Shown piece after piece: positions 11,779 through 24,297 of a DNA stretch of 64,000 nucleotides; position 1 is the stretch's first letter; each line of letters opens with the position of its first letter. Location of the stretch: positions 22,847,558-22,911,557 of the forward strand of contig NC_049916.1 of assembly GCF_001411555.2 (NCBI RefSeq), read 5' to 3'. This DNA comes from Juglans regia (lineage: Eukaryota > Streptophyta > Magnoliopsida > Fagales > Juglandaceae). Both the position numbers and the translations under genes were made by a program. The notes below the pieces were generated by a model. It had not been told where the DNA came from, did not search any database, and saw only the letters and a program-made list of their open reading frames with translations.

Positions 11779-14700
11779 ATGAGGACTGGTGGGTGGGTTT
11801 TTGCTGTTCTTATCGTCTTTGGTTTTGTTTGGAGGATTGGTGCGGACCGGAATGTGCGTACAGAGAGAATTTCAGGTGATTTCTTGCGGTGGTTTTCTTA
11901 ATTACTTACTGGAATTTTAAGCCCTTTTTTTGCTCATTTTACGCTCAAACTGTTTATATTCTAACTTTGAGGTTGCTACTGTTGGTAGAAATATAGAAAC
12001 TAGTAATTATGCCCTTCTGCTTCACAGGGAATTGAGTATTACGTTTTTATTTTTTTTAATTTCTCCCATTTGGCATTTGTAATTTATACTTCCATTCTAA
12101 ACGAGGTTATACAAATTGGAAAGAATTTGTGAAAGAATATCGTTTTCTAGATCTTGCTTCATATCAGCTTCAAATGTCACGATGGTTATACAAATTGGAC
12201 TCCACTCAGCTATGTATTTTTAGGGTGATTTGGACTAAGGTTATTGCACAAAAGTGCATGTTATTGTCTTCACTGAATGTGTACTGCGGAGAACTCCATG
12301 TTATGACACGTGTGTATTGTATCTTATAAGGTCATGATAATAGTGATTATACGTGTATACACGATTGAAATTGCTTACTTTGAGAGGACCGAAGTTTGAA
12401 TTTCCTCAAAAGATTTTGCTATGATATCATATGTGACCCCGCATTGTTGCTTCTATCCTCTATTCACTGGCAATATGTAAGTGATCTGTTGCTTCAATTT
12501 GTGAACCAGTTCTAAATTGTATGGACTAAACTGATTAATAATTAAGAGAAATGATGGAGAAATTAGATTTGAATTCTAGTTGCTAGATACTGTTTATATT
12601 TAGGCACATTCTCAAAATCAGTTGATTGTTGTTTTTGTTGATTTTATAAGGGCATGCCAACTTTTATTTGTTCGTTTTCATGCTCATCATCCTGTGGTTA
12701 TGATGCTTGATAAATCCAAGATTCCGATTACTGCTGAATGTTAACATTGTGAAAATATGTAGCTTCTTTTTTGTTGGTTTTGATTGCTGAAATATTGGCA
12801 TGATGTGATTTCAAGTATTGTGGATCTGTATCTATCTATCTCCTTTCTGCATCACCTGGGCTTATTTCTTAAAGCATGGAGATTTTAAATGAGTCTAGGT
12901 TTACTGGACCTGATTGACTTACTTGGACTTTGAGGCATGAATCTTAGCTGTGGTTAGTTTAAATGATGCAGGAAGTGCGGGTGATGTCTTGGAAGATGAT
13001 CCAGTAGGAAGGCTGAAAGTTTATGTATATGAGCTTCCAAGCAAATACAACAAGAAGCTTCTTCAGAAGGACCCTAGATGTCTGACCCATATGTTTGCCG
13101 CCGAGATCTTTATGCATAGGTTCCTCTTATCCAGCCCTGTTCGAACCCTTAAGCCTGAAGAAGCAGATTGGTTTTACACCCCAATATACATCACTTGTGA
13201 CCTCACACCAACTGGCTTGCCATTGCCCTTCAAGTCTCCACGGATGATGAGAAGTGCAATACAGCTCATCTCTTCAAATTGGCCCTATTGGAATCGAACA
13301 GAAGGGGCTGATCATTTCTTTGTTGTGCCCCATGACTTTGGAGCCTGCTTTCATTATCAGGTAAGAAACTTTATTTTCGTAACTTCTGAAAACCATCGTT
13401 CCTTTTTAGTGGAGGGGGTGGGGACTGGGGATTGAAGCTGTGGCTGGATGTATGGATGGTATTTGTGTTGGCAATCCTCTCCAAGTGCATAATGAACATG
13501 GAAAGTAGACACCTCTTGTTTAGCTAGTCAAGTGTGAAATTTATTCAAAAGTTTATTTGATTGAAGAATATATTCAACTTATATGTGGCAGCTTCAGTTG
13601 TGTTGTGTCAAGTGTCAACATTGGTATCGGTCTAGCCTGTCATTTCACCGCAGGAAGGTGTCCAGATAACCCTTGGATTTTTCTTGGCAAAACATTGAAA
13701 TGGACATTTTCTTTGAACTCTGGATTGGAATGGTGTAATGTAGCATGAGGAAACTTAAAACGTTCATCTTAGTGAGGAATAAGAAAGTTGATATTTGCAC
13801 TCATTTAAGAATGGGCTAATATTGTAAATGTGAAATCATGGATGCTTTCAACTTTTTAAGCCATGGCCCTAGCTGGATCAATTCTCTTGCCTCTCTCATA
13901 TTTGGACTAGTATGGTGTTGCTAACATGATATCAGGTTTTGGTGTGGGTACACAAGAGCTTTGTCTTAACAATTGTAGTGAAAGAAACAGAAAAAAGAAA
14001 ACTGTTGTTATATTTAAGGCCACGAAGAATTCTCTTCTCCCCACCCTCTTTATCTTGGGTTCACTTCATTTGCAAGTGAAATCATGGCCACATCTTTATT
14101 TGAGGATCTAACATACTGGTCATGACTAAACTTAAGGTTTTCTGTGTGTACTGTGTAGGAAGAGAAAGCTATTGACCGGGGCATTCTTCCATTACTTCAG
14201 CGTGCTACCTTGGTTCAGACTTTTGGACAACGTAACCATGTGTGCCTCAATGAGGGTTCAATCACTATTCCTCCATATGCTCCCCCTCAGAAAATGCAGA
14301 CCCACCTGATTCCCCAAGACACTCCACGGTCCATCTTTGTCTACTTCCGTGGTCTGTTCTATGATGTTAATAATGATCCAGAAGGTGGTTATTATGCAAG
14401 GTATGTTCAAACTGAACTTATACAGGTAGTTTTTTTTTTTTTAATTAAGACTTCGGTTAGGTGCACTTTCGTACCCAATCTAACCATTCAAAGCTGCCTA
14501 GATATTATGTAAAAATATAAGCTTTCATTAGATGCAAAGTCACGCTTCTTTGATGGCAATAACGAAGTAGCTGCCTGATCTCTGAGGACTGTGCTAGCTT
14601 TAATGAATAGGATAACGCCTAATGTAGTTCAACTAATACAGAAAAGGTTTTACATAGAAGTAGGAAATATGTACCGGTTGATTTTTCTGATAATATTTTT

Positions 14701-15954
14701 TGAAGAATAATGCCTCTGGGATCAAAGTTTTGAATACTGTACCAGACGCTGTATCGGTCAAGGCACTAAAACGAAATATTTCAATACTGATACCGTTTCG
14801 TATACCGTTTCAGGATAGTCGATATATGAATAAATTATATATATAAATATATATATAAATTATATTCCAAAATAATAGTCAATATATAAATAAATTATAT
14901 ATAAATATATATATAAATTATAAATAGCCTAGTCTGAATTGGAGGTAAAATAATGAGCTTGTAGTTTGAAAAAAAAAAAATCAAAGGCCGAAATATCGGC
15001 CGGTACGGGCTGAAATACAAGCCGGTATAGGCCGAAATATAAGCTAGTATGGCCGGTACCGGCCGGTATTTGGGCCGGTACGAAATATATGTGATACCTA
15101 TATCGGACCAGTGGCCGGTACGGTATATTTCGGCCGTACTGGCCGGTACGGTATTTAAAACAGTGCCTGGGATCTTTCTACATAGGTTCCTCTGTGTGAA
15201 CCATAGTTAATGTTTCTGACAATAATTTTATAGAATAATTTTTGTATTCCTTTAATATGATGGAACACTTCTTGTGTGCTACCAAATGACATGGTGTTCT
15301 TGCAACATTTTAGACCTTTTTAATTGCAGAGGTGCAAGGGCAGCAGTTTAGACCTTTTTAATAAAAAGGTCATCCTCAACCTCAAAATGAAAAGGCCATG
15401 TAACATTTTAGACCTTTTTAATGCTTTCATCTAATTGCAGAGGTGCAAGGGCAGCAGTTTGGGAGAACTTTAAGGACAATCCACTTTTTGACATCTCCAC
15501 TGATCACCCAACCACATATTATGAGGACATGCAACGAGCTATATTCTGTTTGTGCCCTCTGGGGTGGGCCCCATGGAGTCCTAGGCTTGTTGAAGCAGTG
15601 GTATTTGGTTGTATTCCTGTGATCATAGCAGATGATATCGTTTTACCCTTTGCCGATGCCATCCCATGGGAGGAAATCGGAGTGTTTGTGGCGGAGGAAG
15701 ATGTCCCTGACCTAGATACCATTCTTACATCTATACCTCCAGATGTAGTCCTAAGGAAACAAAGGCTGCTTGCAAATCCATCAATGAAATGGGCAATGAT
15801 GTTCCCACAACCCGCACAACCAGGGGACGCTTTTCATCAGATACTGAACGGGCTGGCTCGCAAGTTGCCGCATGACAAGAACATTTACTTGAAGCCTGGT
15901 GAAAGGATCTTGAATTGGACTGCAGGACCTGTTGGGGACCTCAAACCTTGGTAA
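11779..15954 (+). CDS. IRX10L: IRX10-like GT47 glucuronoxylan xylosyltransferase
   Basis: Four exons: 11779-11875, 12972-13360, 14159-14400 and 15441-15954. Phases join to give 413 residues, against about 415 for Arabidopsis IRX10-L. Residues 1-24 form a hydrophobic signal or anchor. The exostosin (GT47) domain fills most of the rest: GRLKVYVYELPSKYNKKLL, ADWFYTPIYITCDLTPTGLP, HFFVVPHDFGACFHYQ, RSIFVYFRGLFYDV, and the nucleotide-sugar region CPLGWAPWSPRLVEAVVFGC. It ends in the family's NWTAGPVGDLKPW. Family members extend the beta-1,4-xylan backbone with xylose in the Golgi, for secondary and primary walls. Intron 3 holds a hAT-like element and, just before exon 4, a duplicated copy of the splice acceptor plus 20 nt of exon. 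If the upstream copy were used, it would end translation at once. Confidence 0.95.
14723..15165. mobile_element. hAT-like element in IRX10L intron 3 (ccggta family, copy 1)
   Basis: 443 bp with inverted ends CAAAGTTTTGAATAC and CACTGTTTTAAATAC, flanked by tctgggat (14715-14722) and cctgggat (15166-15173), an 8-bp target duplication with one mismatch. The interior has many ggccggtacg/cggccggta motifs. No coding capacity. The same family is present at 29465-30080. Confidence 0.75.
15306..15460 (+). repeat. Duplicated splice-acceptor segment before IRX10L exon 4
   Basis: The acceptor attgcag plus the first 20 nt of exon 4 (aggtgcaagggcagcagttt) occurs at 15323-15349 and again, as the true junction, at 15434-15460, 111 bp apart. 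The string ttttagacctttttaa occurs three times around these copies, so the block arose by local duplication. The upstream copy is followed by tag, an immediate in-frame stop if spliced. Confidence 0.9.
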
Positions 15955-17011
15955 TCAAGGCATTGATTTGTATATTCCCGACAAAGGCCTCGACCTGTAG
16001 CAGAGATGTAATTTTCTCTTTTTCTGGAACTTATGATTTTTGTAGATATGGATGCATTACACATCCTTTCAGGAAATTGGAATAGGAGATGCATATTTTA
16101 CCCTATGCATCGGCTAATTCATAATTTCTTACATTTGGTTTTTGGTATAAGTTTCAATCTCCATTTTTCATGAGTGCAATTATGAAAGATTGGTGGACTA
16201 AAAACACGATGAGTTTATAAACGAGTTCTTGATCATGCCGTTTGGATTGTAGGTATCCTAGCAATTCTATGATGGCAAGCGTCAAGAGAATACTCTTTTG
16301 CAAAATGCCATATCCTCTGCTCTAAATTAAAATTCTGATAAATATATTTTCTTCTTTAAACCATCGTGGGTTTTAAACTTTACATCTCAAACAATCAGAA
16401 CTGAAACATTGACCTCATGTTTAAATTTCTTGAGTCACACCCAGAGCCAGAAGTAGTAATTTCAAGCACTATGTGCAAGACAGTCTAAAAACTAAAGTTG
16501 GTTTGTGTTTTGGGTTCATGTTCTTGGCAAAAGCCAAGGGATGATAAGATCATGACAACAAGATTACAGAATGTAGATCCAAGCAGTGCTCCTGCTGCGT
16601 TTGGATGTAAGAAGGTTGGTTGGTCTGACCCAAAAAAGGTTGCCAAATTGAGCTCTAGTTGTTAGAATTCAATTAAATATTTTTACAACATAGAATGTGT
16701 TCTAACAGTGCTTCTTTCCTCCAAACTTTCGACGACTTTCAGATTGCTGGGTCCCCCTTTTGATGGCTATTCCAGCTAAGGGTCATGCTAGGCTGCCGCT
16801 AGCAATCGCCGTTGTGCGTGCGGCTAGTATAAATCTAAATTTTATTTTATTTTTTATATATTTTTTAATATATTTAAAAAATAAAAAATATAAATATATT
16901 AATATATTAAAAATTACTTCTTTAATTGTTAAATAAAAAAATTAAAAAAAATTTAAATATACAAACAGTCAAAATAAAAAGATAAAATAAGATATCAAAC
17001 TAGTATTTAAC

Positions 17012-17048
17012 TTCCACCTAATAAACTGAAGGTGTTTATTAGGTGGAA
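17012..17048. repeat. Perfect 15-bp inverted repeat
   Basis: Arms ttccacctaataaac and gtttattaggtggaa are perfect complements around a 7-nt loop. It stands out in otherwise AT-rich, low-structure DNA. It could be the end of a small element or a transcript hairpin; nothing here decides. Confidence 0.8.
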
Positions 17049-17868
17049 TTGCAACGATACGTGCGCGGATCTCCATGTTAAATACGACCGGTAAAGATTT
17101 TTTTATTATAAAACTAGTTAGATTCAAAGCCACCATAATCATATTATATATTATATGTCAAAAAATAATTCATACAATCTTAATACACGGCACAAAAATA
17201 ATATATAAATACGACAATTATAAAAAAAAAAATTATTTTATAAAAAACTTTTATTTTTAAAAGAATAATACTAGATATAAATCTCAAATAAGCAAATCTC
17301 GTATAAATATTTTATAAAATCATAGATCTTACTAATAAAAAATAATTTTTTTACATTTTTTTAAGGTGAATTTCATTGTTTTATAAAAACTCGTATAAAT
17401 CATTTTTCATTTTAAAAATATTGCAAGAAGTTTACACCCAAAAAATAATATTTAACATTACTGTTATATATTTCATGATATTACATATTATATAGGCAAT
17501 ATTTCGTTATTACGGTTACAACCTCAAAAGTTGAGAACATAAATAAAAGGAGAAAATATATATTTTTTCATCTTATTTTATATTTTCTTTCTAAAATATA
17601 AATAAAAAAGAGTGAAACTTTGCATGTTTTACCTACGGCTAGTCATCAAATTAAACTTTTCATCATTCTAATACATAGAACTGAAAGATTGTAAACATAT
17701 TAACAGGCACTTATTAATCTGGAAAAATTGGAGAAGAATAAAATAATCCCACCGAATGATCTATATATATAGATATATAAATTATATAAAAATAAATTAC
17801 AATACCGTTTCTTTCCATACACAGTCCAATACATATTTTCATCGTCCGCGGCGTAGCGTGATTTTCCA

Positions 17869-17878
17869 TTATAAAAAC
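17869..17878 (+). promoter_or_regulatory. Probable TATA box of transaldolase gene
   Basis: ttataaaaac about 85 bp before the start codon, followed by a pyrimidine-rich leader (ctcactctccgtctc). This is a typical plant arrangement with transcription starting about 30 bp downstream. Confidence 0.5.
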
Positions 17879-17960
17879 ATCTCACTCTCCGTCTCAGCTA
17901 CCACGTCTCTCTGGGTTTCTGCCTATTCCAGTCTCTATCTGTTTTTTTCTTTGATCTACC

Positions 17961-20900
17961 ATGGCAACCATTTCCAGGCTCCCCACACCGAGCCCTGCGG
18001 CTTCTGCATCGTCCACGCTGAGACCCAGATCTTCTCAGCCTAAGATTTTGATCGGCTTCTACAGCGGAAGCACTTTCAACGCCAAAGTTTCATCTTCCAA
18101 GTTGGCCGTTCGGAGTAACCCTGCTATCAGGGGCCCTTTGGTGTATGTTTTTTTTTTTGGTTCACTTTTATTGATTAGTTTTTTTTTTTTTTTTTTGCAA
18201 TTTTTGTAATGGCAATGTTGTTGTCTTGGTCTTTGTATGTCTCTCCGTGGTGCATGGTTGCCTGCTGTTAATTTATGTTTATGTTTTTGTTTGTGATTTA
18301 TTTTTTTCCTTGTGATCTATGGATTATGTGGGATCTTCATTTTTTTGGTATTTGATATCACTATTCTATGTTTCATTGATCTGCTCAATAGCCATCTCTA
18401 GGTCCTGGATTATTATTATAACTTTTTTATAAATTCCATATTTTGTAATGTGGCATTCACCTTTATTTGTTTTGTTCCTCATTCAAGACAAGCACAATTG
18501 ATTTCTGTGTTACTGTCCTCAGAGGCTCTGAAACATAGTAAGAGTGAAGATCTCCGCTATTTTGTATCCCGCGTTAAACTATAAACTTACGGTGGTTGCT
18601 TGATCTCGATGTTTTTACCCAGTACACTTTATTTATGATCTGGTTACATGTTTGACTAAAACGGCCGTGCATGTTGAATTCTTCTCAAGTTCTTAAAGAT
18701 TGGTGCGTTTCCACCAAATGACTCGTCAAAGAGAACAGTTTGTCAAGTTCAGAAAAGAAGAAACTTTGCATTCTCATATTAAGTTTTTCTTACAGTGTCA
18801 GATGTTCCCAAGTTGAAAGTGGAAGTCCAGCAAAGAGAACAGTTCTTCATGATCTCTACGAGAAGGAAGGGCAGAGTCCGTGGTATGATAACCTTTGCCG
18901 ACCTGTTACAGATCTGCTTCCTCTGATTGCAAGTGGTGTTAGAGGTGTAACTAGCAACCCAGCGGTAATTATGCATAATATTATCAATTTTCTACTGCAT
19001 AGAAGAAATTTTTAAATCAAATGACACCCTGGTGAAGGGAGGGGGTTGAAATAAAAAAGATCGTTTGTACTCAGATTGTATATTCAGATGCTTCTTACGT
19101 GGTTTTTTTTCCATGTAACTAAATGTTGAGTATTCATGATTGCAGATCTTCCAGAAAGCAATATCATCTTCAAATGCTTACAATGATCAATTCAGGTAAA
19201 TTGATTTTTAAAACAGTTGCTGAGATTAACTTTAAACGGCTAAATCGAGTTTAAAAGAACTTATGCCCTATAGCCACGCTGATACTAAATGCTTACAATG
19301 ATCAGTTCAGGTAAATTGATTTTTAAAACAGTTGCTGATATTAACTTTAAACAGCTAAATCGAGTTTAAAAGAACTTATGCGCTATAGCCACGTCGATAC
19401 TTGAGCGATCACGATGGAGTGAATGAGGTTTTAACTTTTGGTTGTGTTACCAAAATGTCTTAAACTAATGTTTGAGGTGAAGGAGGTAGAAAATTACAGT
19501 ACAATATGCCTTTTCCCCCTTTTTGTGGCCTGATGTATACATAACTCATGTGGTCGGCTAGTTGCTGCTGGCTCTCGATATCGAGAAATGACACGTGCTG
19601 TTCTTTGATATTGTAATTCTAGCTTCTCCTTCCAGAGCAAGTCTATCTAACCTTAAGTTATTGGTATCTTTAGGGAACTTGTTCGATCGGGTAAAGACAT
19701 AGAATCTGCATACTGGGAGTTGGTAGTGAAGGATATTCAAGATGCGTGCAAACTTTTTGAGCCAATCTATGATCAAACAGATGGTGGTGATGGATATGTT
19801 TCTGTTGAAGTTTCCCCCAGACTTGCTGATGATACTAAGGGGACTGTAGAGGCTGCAAAATGGCTCCACAAAGTGGTTGATCGCTCCAATGTTTACATAA
19901 AGATTCCTGCTACAGCTGCCTGCGTTCCTTCAATTAAGGAAGTTATTTCACTTGGCATAAGTGTCAACGTGACAGTAAGTAGTTGTTTATTCTACTCATC
20001 ATTGCTTAGCTTAAAATAAATAATCCATAAAATTGTCACACAGTAGATTTTCTTGGTTTTGCTTTAATGCTGTCTTGGGTTGTGTTTTACCATCATATTG
20101 ACTTGTCAATATCTATAGTCCATGACTCACTGTTATAACTTATACCATTTCTTAAGAGTTTATGATGGTAAAGTGATTCTAGTAAACAGGGCTCATTTGG
20201 CCCTTAACAAGTGTGGTACTATTTGAAATGAAGTATCAGTAGTAATTGGTTATTTTAATTTAAGCAACAGATAACAGTTGTAGTCTTATTTACATGTATC
20301 AAGATTTTCTTAGTTGCGTTTCAATTTTCTTTGGTACCATTCTAACCATCTCCTGTTGTGTATGCACAGCTCATATTCTCTCTTTCTAGATATGAAGCAG
20401 TCATCGATGCTTACTTGGATGGCCTTGAATCTTCGGGGCTAAGTGACCTCTCCCGAGTTACTAGTGTTGCTTCCTTCTTTGTCAGTCGAGTGGACACCCT
20501 CATTGACAAAAAGCTTGACAAGATCGGAACCCCAGAGGCCCTTGATCTTCTTGGAAAGGTAAACTATATTGCAAATACTTGATCATTCTGTAGAGGAATT
20601 AGAATCTAGAAGATAGGATTTGCTAATTTCATGGAAAATTACTGTTTTTTAGGCTGCAGTTGCTCAAGCGGCCTTGGCATACAAGCTCTACCAGAAGAAA
20701 TTTTCTGGTCCAAGATGGGAAGCTCTGGTGAAAAAAGGTGCCAAGAAGCAGAGGCTGCTGTGGGCCTCAACCAGTGTTAAGAATCCTGCCTACCCTGACA
20801 CCTTATATGTGGCTCCTCTCATTGGACCTGATACGGTAAGCCAACTAATCTCTTATACGTCAAGTAGTGAATATATATTGTATAACTGTGTCCCTGGATG

Positions 20901-21238
20901 AAAATCAGAGTCAAAGCTAATGATTTTCAAGCTTGATTTTGTTAAATTCAGATTTCAGCCCGTTTATATTCTTTGGCATTTTTCTTTTGCAGGTTTCAAC
21001 CATGCCCGACCAAGCACTTCAAGCATTTATCGATCATGGTCTCGTTTCTAGAACAATTGATTCAAATGTATCCGAAGCTGAAGGCGTTTACAGTGCACTC
21101 GAGAAATTGGGCATCGACTGGAGCAATGTTGGCTCCCAGCTCGAACTTGAAGGTGTGGATTCTTTCAAGAAAAGCTTTGACAGCCTGCTGGATACCCTGC
21201 AAGAGAAGGCAAACTCTCTTAAATTAGTGAGCCTGTGA
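17961..21238 (+). CDS. TRA2: Transaldolase, plastid-targeted
   Basis: Seven exons: 17961-18142, 18796-18964, 19146-19195, 19674-19974, 20370-20558, 20653-20835 and 20993-21238. Phases agree and give 439 residues; Arabidopsis TRA2 has about 438. Residues 1-60 are rich in Ser, Pro and Ala with few acidic residues, like a chloroplast transit peptide. The first intron uses gtatgt after 18142, giving VVRCSQVE. The TAL domain includes [32 protein letters not shown], and NVYIKIPAT with the probable Schiff-base Lys at about 210. [16 protein letters not shown] and [14 protein letters not shown] follow. The enzyme moves a dihydroxyacetone unit between sugar phosphates in the pentose-phosphate pathway. 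A 115-bp tandem duplication spans the exon 3/intron 3 junction. Confidence 0.95.
19172..19401 (+). repeat. 115-bp tandem duplication over a splice donor
   Basis: Bases from about 19172 to 19286, the last 24 nt of exon 3 plus the donor gtaaat and intron sequence, are repeated at about 19287-19401 with only a few mismatches. The second copy therefore holds a second intact donor (after 19310) inside the intron. Confidence 0.9.
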
Positions 21239-21414
21239 GCCTTGTGGTTTTGCTTATGACATGTTTATTATCTGATCTTTTAAGTTAATAAAACTGGTGG
21301 GTGCTGTAACCTGCCGTAAATGTAGTTGAGGGGACTGAATTGTAAGACGACTATGATGTATTCATGTATGACTATGCTTCGTTGGGATGTGAGGTTTGAA
21401 GGATTAATTGTCGA

Positions 21415-21960
21415 TCATATGTTTTGAAAACGATGACAGATGAAGCAAAATCAAACACAAGTAAATCAATCACACGATACAAAATTAACGTAGTCCAGCA
21501 ATATGCCTACATCTATAGAGCTGCATAGGATTTTATTGTACTGAGGGATTACAAAATATACTTTGGGGCGAAATCTCAATGTTCATAATACTCAAAACCT
21601 ACTTTATTGTTCATTAAGTACGAAATTTTAATTTTCACTTTTCTGCGTTATTTGCTTGAGAGGAGTGTTGAGCACGCCTTGAGCAAACTCTCTGTCTGAT
21701 GTTCACTCGAGCAAGTTTCGAGTGAACTCTCTACCTATGTTTCGCTCAAGCCACCTATTCGCGTGAACTTTCTACCAGACACTTCCCAAGTCGCAAACGG
21801 TGCCAAAAGCTTCTTTGAAAATCTATCAAAAAATCATAACGCAGCCTTGTCGGGTCGGGTCATCAAATCAGGCCGACACACAAACAAATCAGGCTCACAT
21901 CATGTTCATAATGATCAATAAAATGTGTGTTTTTTTTTTTTTTTTTTCATCCATTTTAAA
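21415..21960 (-). mobile_element. Copia-like LTR remnant, minus orientation
   Basis: Read on the minus strand, it has cagctctatagatgtaggc, an aattttgtatcgtgtgattgatt stretch and a cattcgtt-type end, matching the U5-like part of the LTR at 49716-50294. It also has the same ctcgagca/gagtgaac motifs at 21700-21790. It lies 180 bp past the transaldolase stop. The left and right ends are not sharp. Confidence 0.5.
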
Positions 21961-22453
21961 GCAACTTCTATGAGGGATTGAGAGCCTACTTATTGAAGGA
22001 TTAGGCCGAGTAAAAACTATCAACATATCCTAGAGGTATCCTAGAAATACCTCTAGGATATTGTAAATAAGATTGGGAAGGATCTCAACATATCAACATA
22101 CAATATAATAATTCAAAACAATATGAAAAATCCTGAACGAAAAAAATAATTATATTCACAATTTGGGGGAGGCTTTCCACACTAATGCTGACTTTTAATC
22201 TATAAATAATCATATAGATAGAGAGAATCATATTTTAGAAGTTAATTTTCTTTTATATGTGATATTAAATAATTAAAAAGTTAATTATTATATTTAAATT
22301 TTTTACTAAATATTTAATATCACATCAAAAAATAATAAAATAAAGAAAACGAAGAATAATATTTTCCGTAGATGATGTTTTGTTATATGTCAATTTAGCT
22401 TGGCCATCTCTTAGGATACCACCTTCTCCTCCTCCATCCCTTTTACATGATCA

Positions 22454-23444
22454 ATGAGGTATCCAGACTACAAAGAGATCACAGAATCAGGTCTTCAGTA
22501 TAAGGTTACCTGTTGAAAAGTACATTACAAGGACTTTTGCATGTTTAAGTTCAACATCGTAATTTAATTATCTGTTCTAATTATATATTCAAATAAGAAT
22601 GCAGGACCTGCGGATAGGAAATGGGTCCATACCAAAGATGGGAGAGACTGTACTGGTAAGCCATTAACTTTGTCCATGCATTGCCCTGAATCATAAGTGA
22701 ATTGAACCCCAAAGAGAATCTCTGTGTGTGTGTGTGACTAGGGATATGTTCATACCATAATTTGGAAAATCAGGACAGATAATCATGAAACACTAGCGGA
22801 TACAGCAAGGTGCTGCATCTGGTTTTTCTGAAATAAAATAGGCTAATGTATTAGCAATGACATTTTTGAGTGGTACGTATTTTCAAGTAGTTAATTAACG
22901 CCCGGTTTGGATACAAAAGTCCCCGGTTTGGATACAAAAGTCTCCCCAACTTATCTCATCTATCATTACAACTTTTCTAAATTAATGCAACTTTCCATAG
23001 TTCCACTCCTGAATACTGTTAATGCAAATGCAACTTTCACTTGACCTTGATCACTAAACTAGGATGGCTGGATTGGCACAATGTATAAACAATTATGGTG
23101 TCTAGCAAAAAAAGGGGGAGGTTAAAATGAAGATTGTATCAACCTCACATTATATTCGACAGTGTTGCAGCCTGCAGGATCATAGTGCCACCGGAACTGG
23201 TTTATCCTGAGAATGGTTTTAACAATCCAGACCAACAACATTTTCAGTGATATTGGATCCTTTTGCTGATACTTGTATTGAACTTATGTGAATCCTTACG
23301 AAGATGCAATACCAATTTGTTTGAAAGGGCCAACGAGCTTTGGATTTTGTACAGAGGAACCAAGGGCTGATAGACAAGACTCTTTTGTTTGATATTGAAC
23401 TCCTAAAAGTCGGGTCATCATGCATCACGGACACTATGATCTGA
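22454..23444 (+). pseudogene. Relic of a chloroplast FKBP-type prolyl isomerase
   Basis: Three recognisable pieces. 22454-22505 encodes RYPDYKEITESGLQYK. 22605-22655, with acceptor and donor intact, encodes DLRIGNGSIPKMGETVL. 23178-23444 encodes IIVPPELVYPENGFN, then a broken stretch, then QRALDFVQRNQGLIDKTLLF and a stop. These match plant thylakoid-lumen FKBP proteins (FKBP18- or FKBP20-2-like; I cannot settle which). The central isomerase exons (the VDWDGYTIG region and the EVIPAFEEA region) are missing or unrecognisable, and stops and a frameshift break the last piece. It is best read as a decayed gene copy rather than a processed one, because splice sites are retained. Confidence 0.7.
22895..22985. 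repeat. Fragment of catctcatctcatt family with short duplication
   Basis: cccggtttggatacaaaagt occurs twice in tandem (about 22902 and 22922), then cttatctcatctatcattacaactttt, the hallmark of an element family seen at 28533, 51277 and 61368. Confidence 0.5.
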
Positions 23445-24297
23445 ACACTCAGGTTAGTTTTTGTACTGTTGTCTTCTTTTAACTTTGGAAAAAGGTCTAT
23501 AGCTTTGTTGTATTTGAGTTACGGTTTAATACATGGTGCATTCAATTGTGGATCAGTGAGTTTGTTATTGAGAATCTAATTAAATTGGACTCGAGGGTTA
23601 TTCAAAGAGCATGAGCATATTTCCTTCCCAAGTGCTTAAAAGCTAACCAATAGTCAAAATCAAAGCTTCGATCTCTGTTCTTGGCTAGCAATTTACGTTT
23701 CCAGCCAACCAAAATTGGCAGTCACTTGTTGAAAAGCCATCCTAACCAACATACCACATGTGCAGTTGGCAGCTGAATGGTCTGTGCCAGGCTCCGGTTT
23801 CTGACCTCAATTTGTAACGCACAAAATATGACCCCTGGTGCTCATTGTATCATTAACTTCTTAAAATGGTAAAGGGCGGTCGTGTTGCTGCTGGACAAAG
23901 TGCTTATCATGTTGATGGTCTTACCTAGAAGTGATATTGAATAAACCAGACTCGGATTCAATGGGGGTCCCGGTGAAATAGCTGTCACTAAACCAGTGAC
24001 CCAACCCTTCCAAGAATCGGGAACTTTATAAATGAAGCCATCTGGTGAGAGATTTCATGTTCCAAACCCAATTCTCTAATGATAAAGAAATACAAATTCA
24101 TGCAAAGAGCCCCAATTTTTGGCAGTTGGAACTAAAACAAAATCACAAGCTACAATAATCACCATAAATTTTAAGAAAATTAACAAAGGTATATCAATCC
24201 AACAAAAGAGAGCAAAACCATTCTGGAAACACAGATGAGTTAAAAGGATGAAAGGAAGGATTAGATGCACAAAGCACAGAGTGATAAAATCCCTAGA
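23445..24297. other. Gap between FKBP relic and CYP51
   Basis: Nothing recognised apart from the 3' UTR of the CYP51 gene at the right end (about 24060-24297). No open frame of interest. Confidence 0.5.

Larger units (their letters stand above)
15955..17960. other. Intergenic region between IRX10L and transaldolase
   Basis: The first few hundred bases are the IRX10L 3' UTR and downstream DNA. From about 16780 to 17600 it is extremely AT-rich and holds a perfect 15-bp hairpin at 17012-17048. No gene is supportable. Confidence 0.5.

Noticed and set aside
13557..13748. Open frame in IRX10L intron 2
   Set aside because: It lies inside a well-supported intron and matches nothing.
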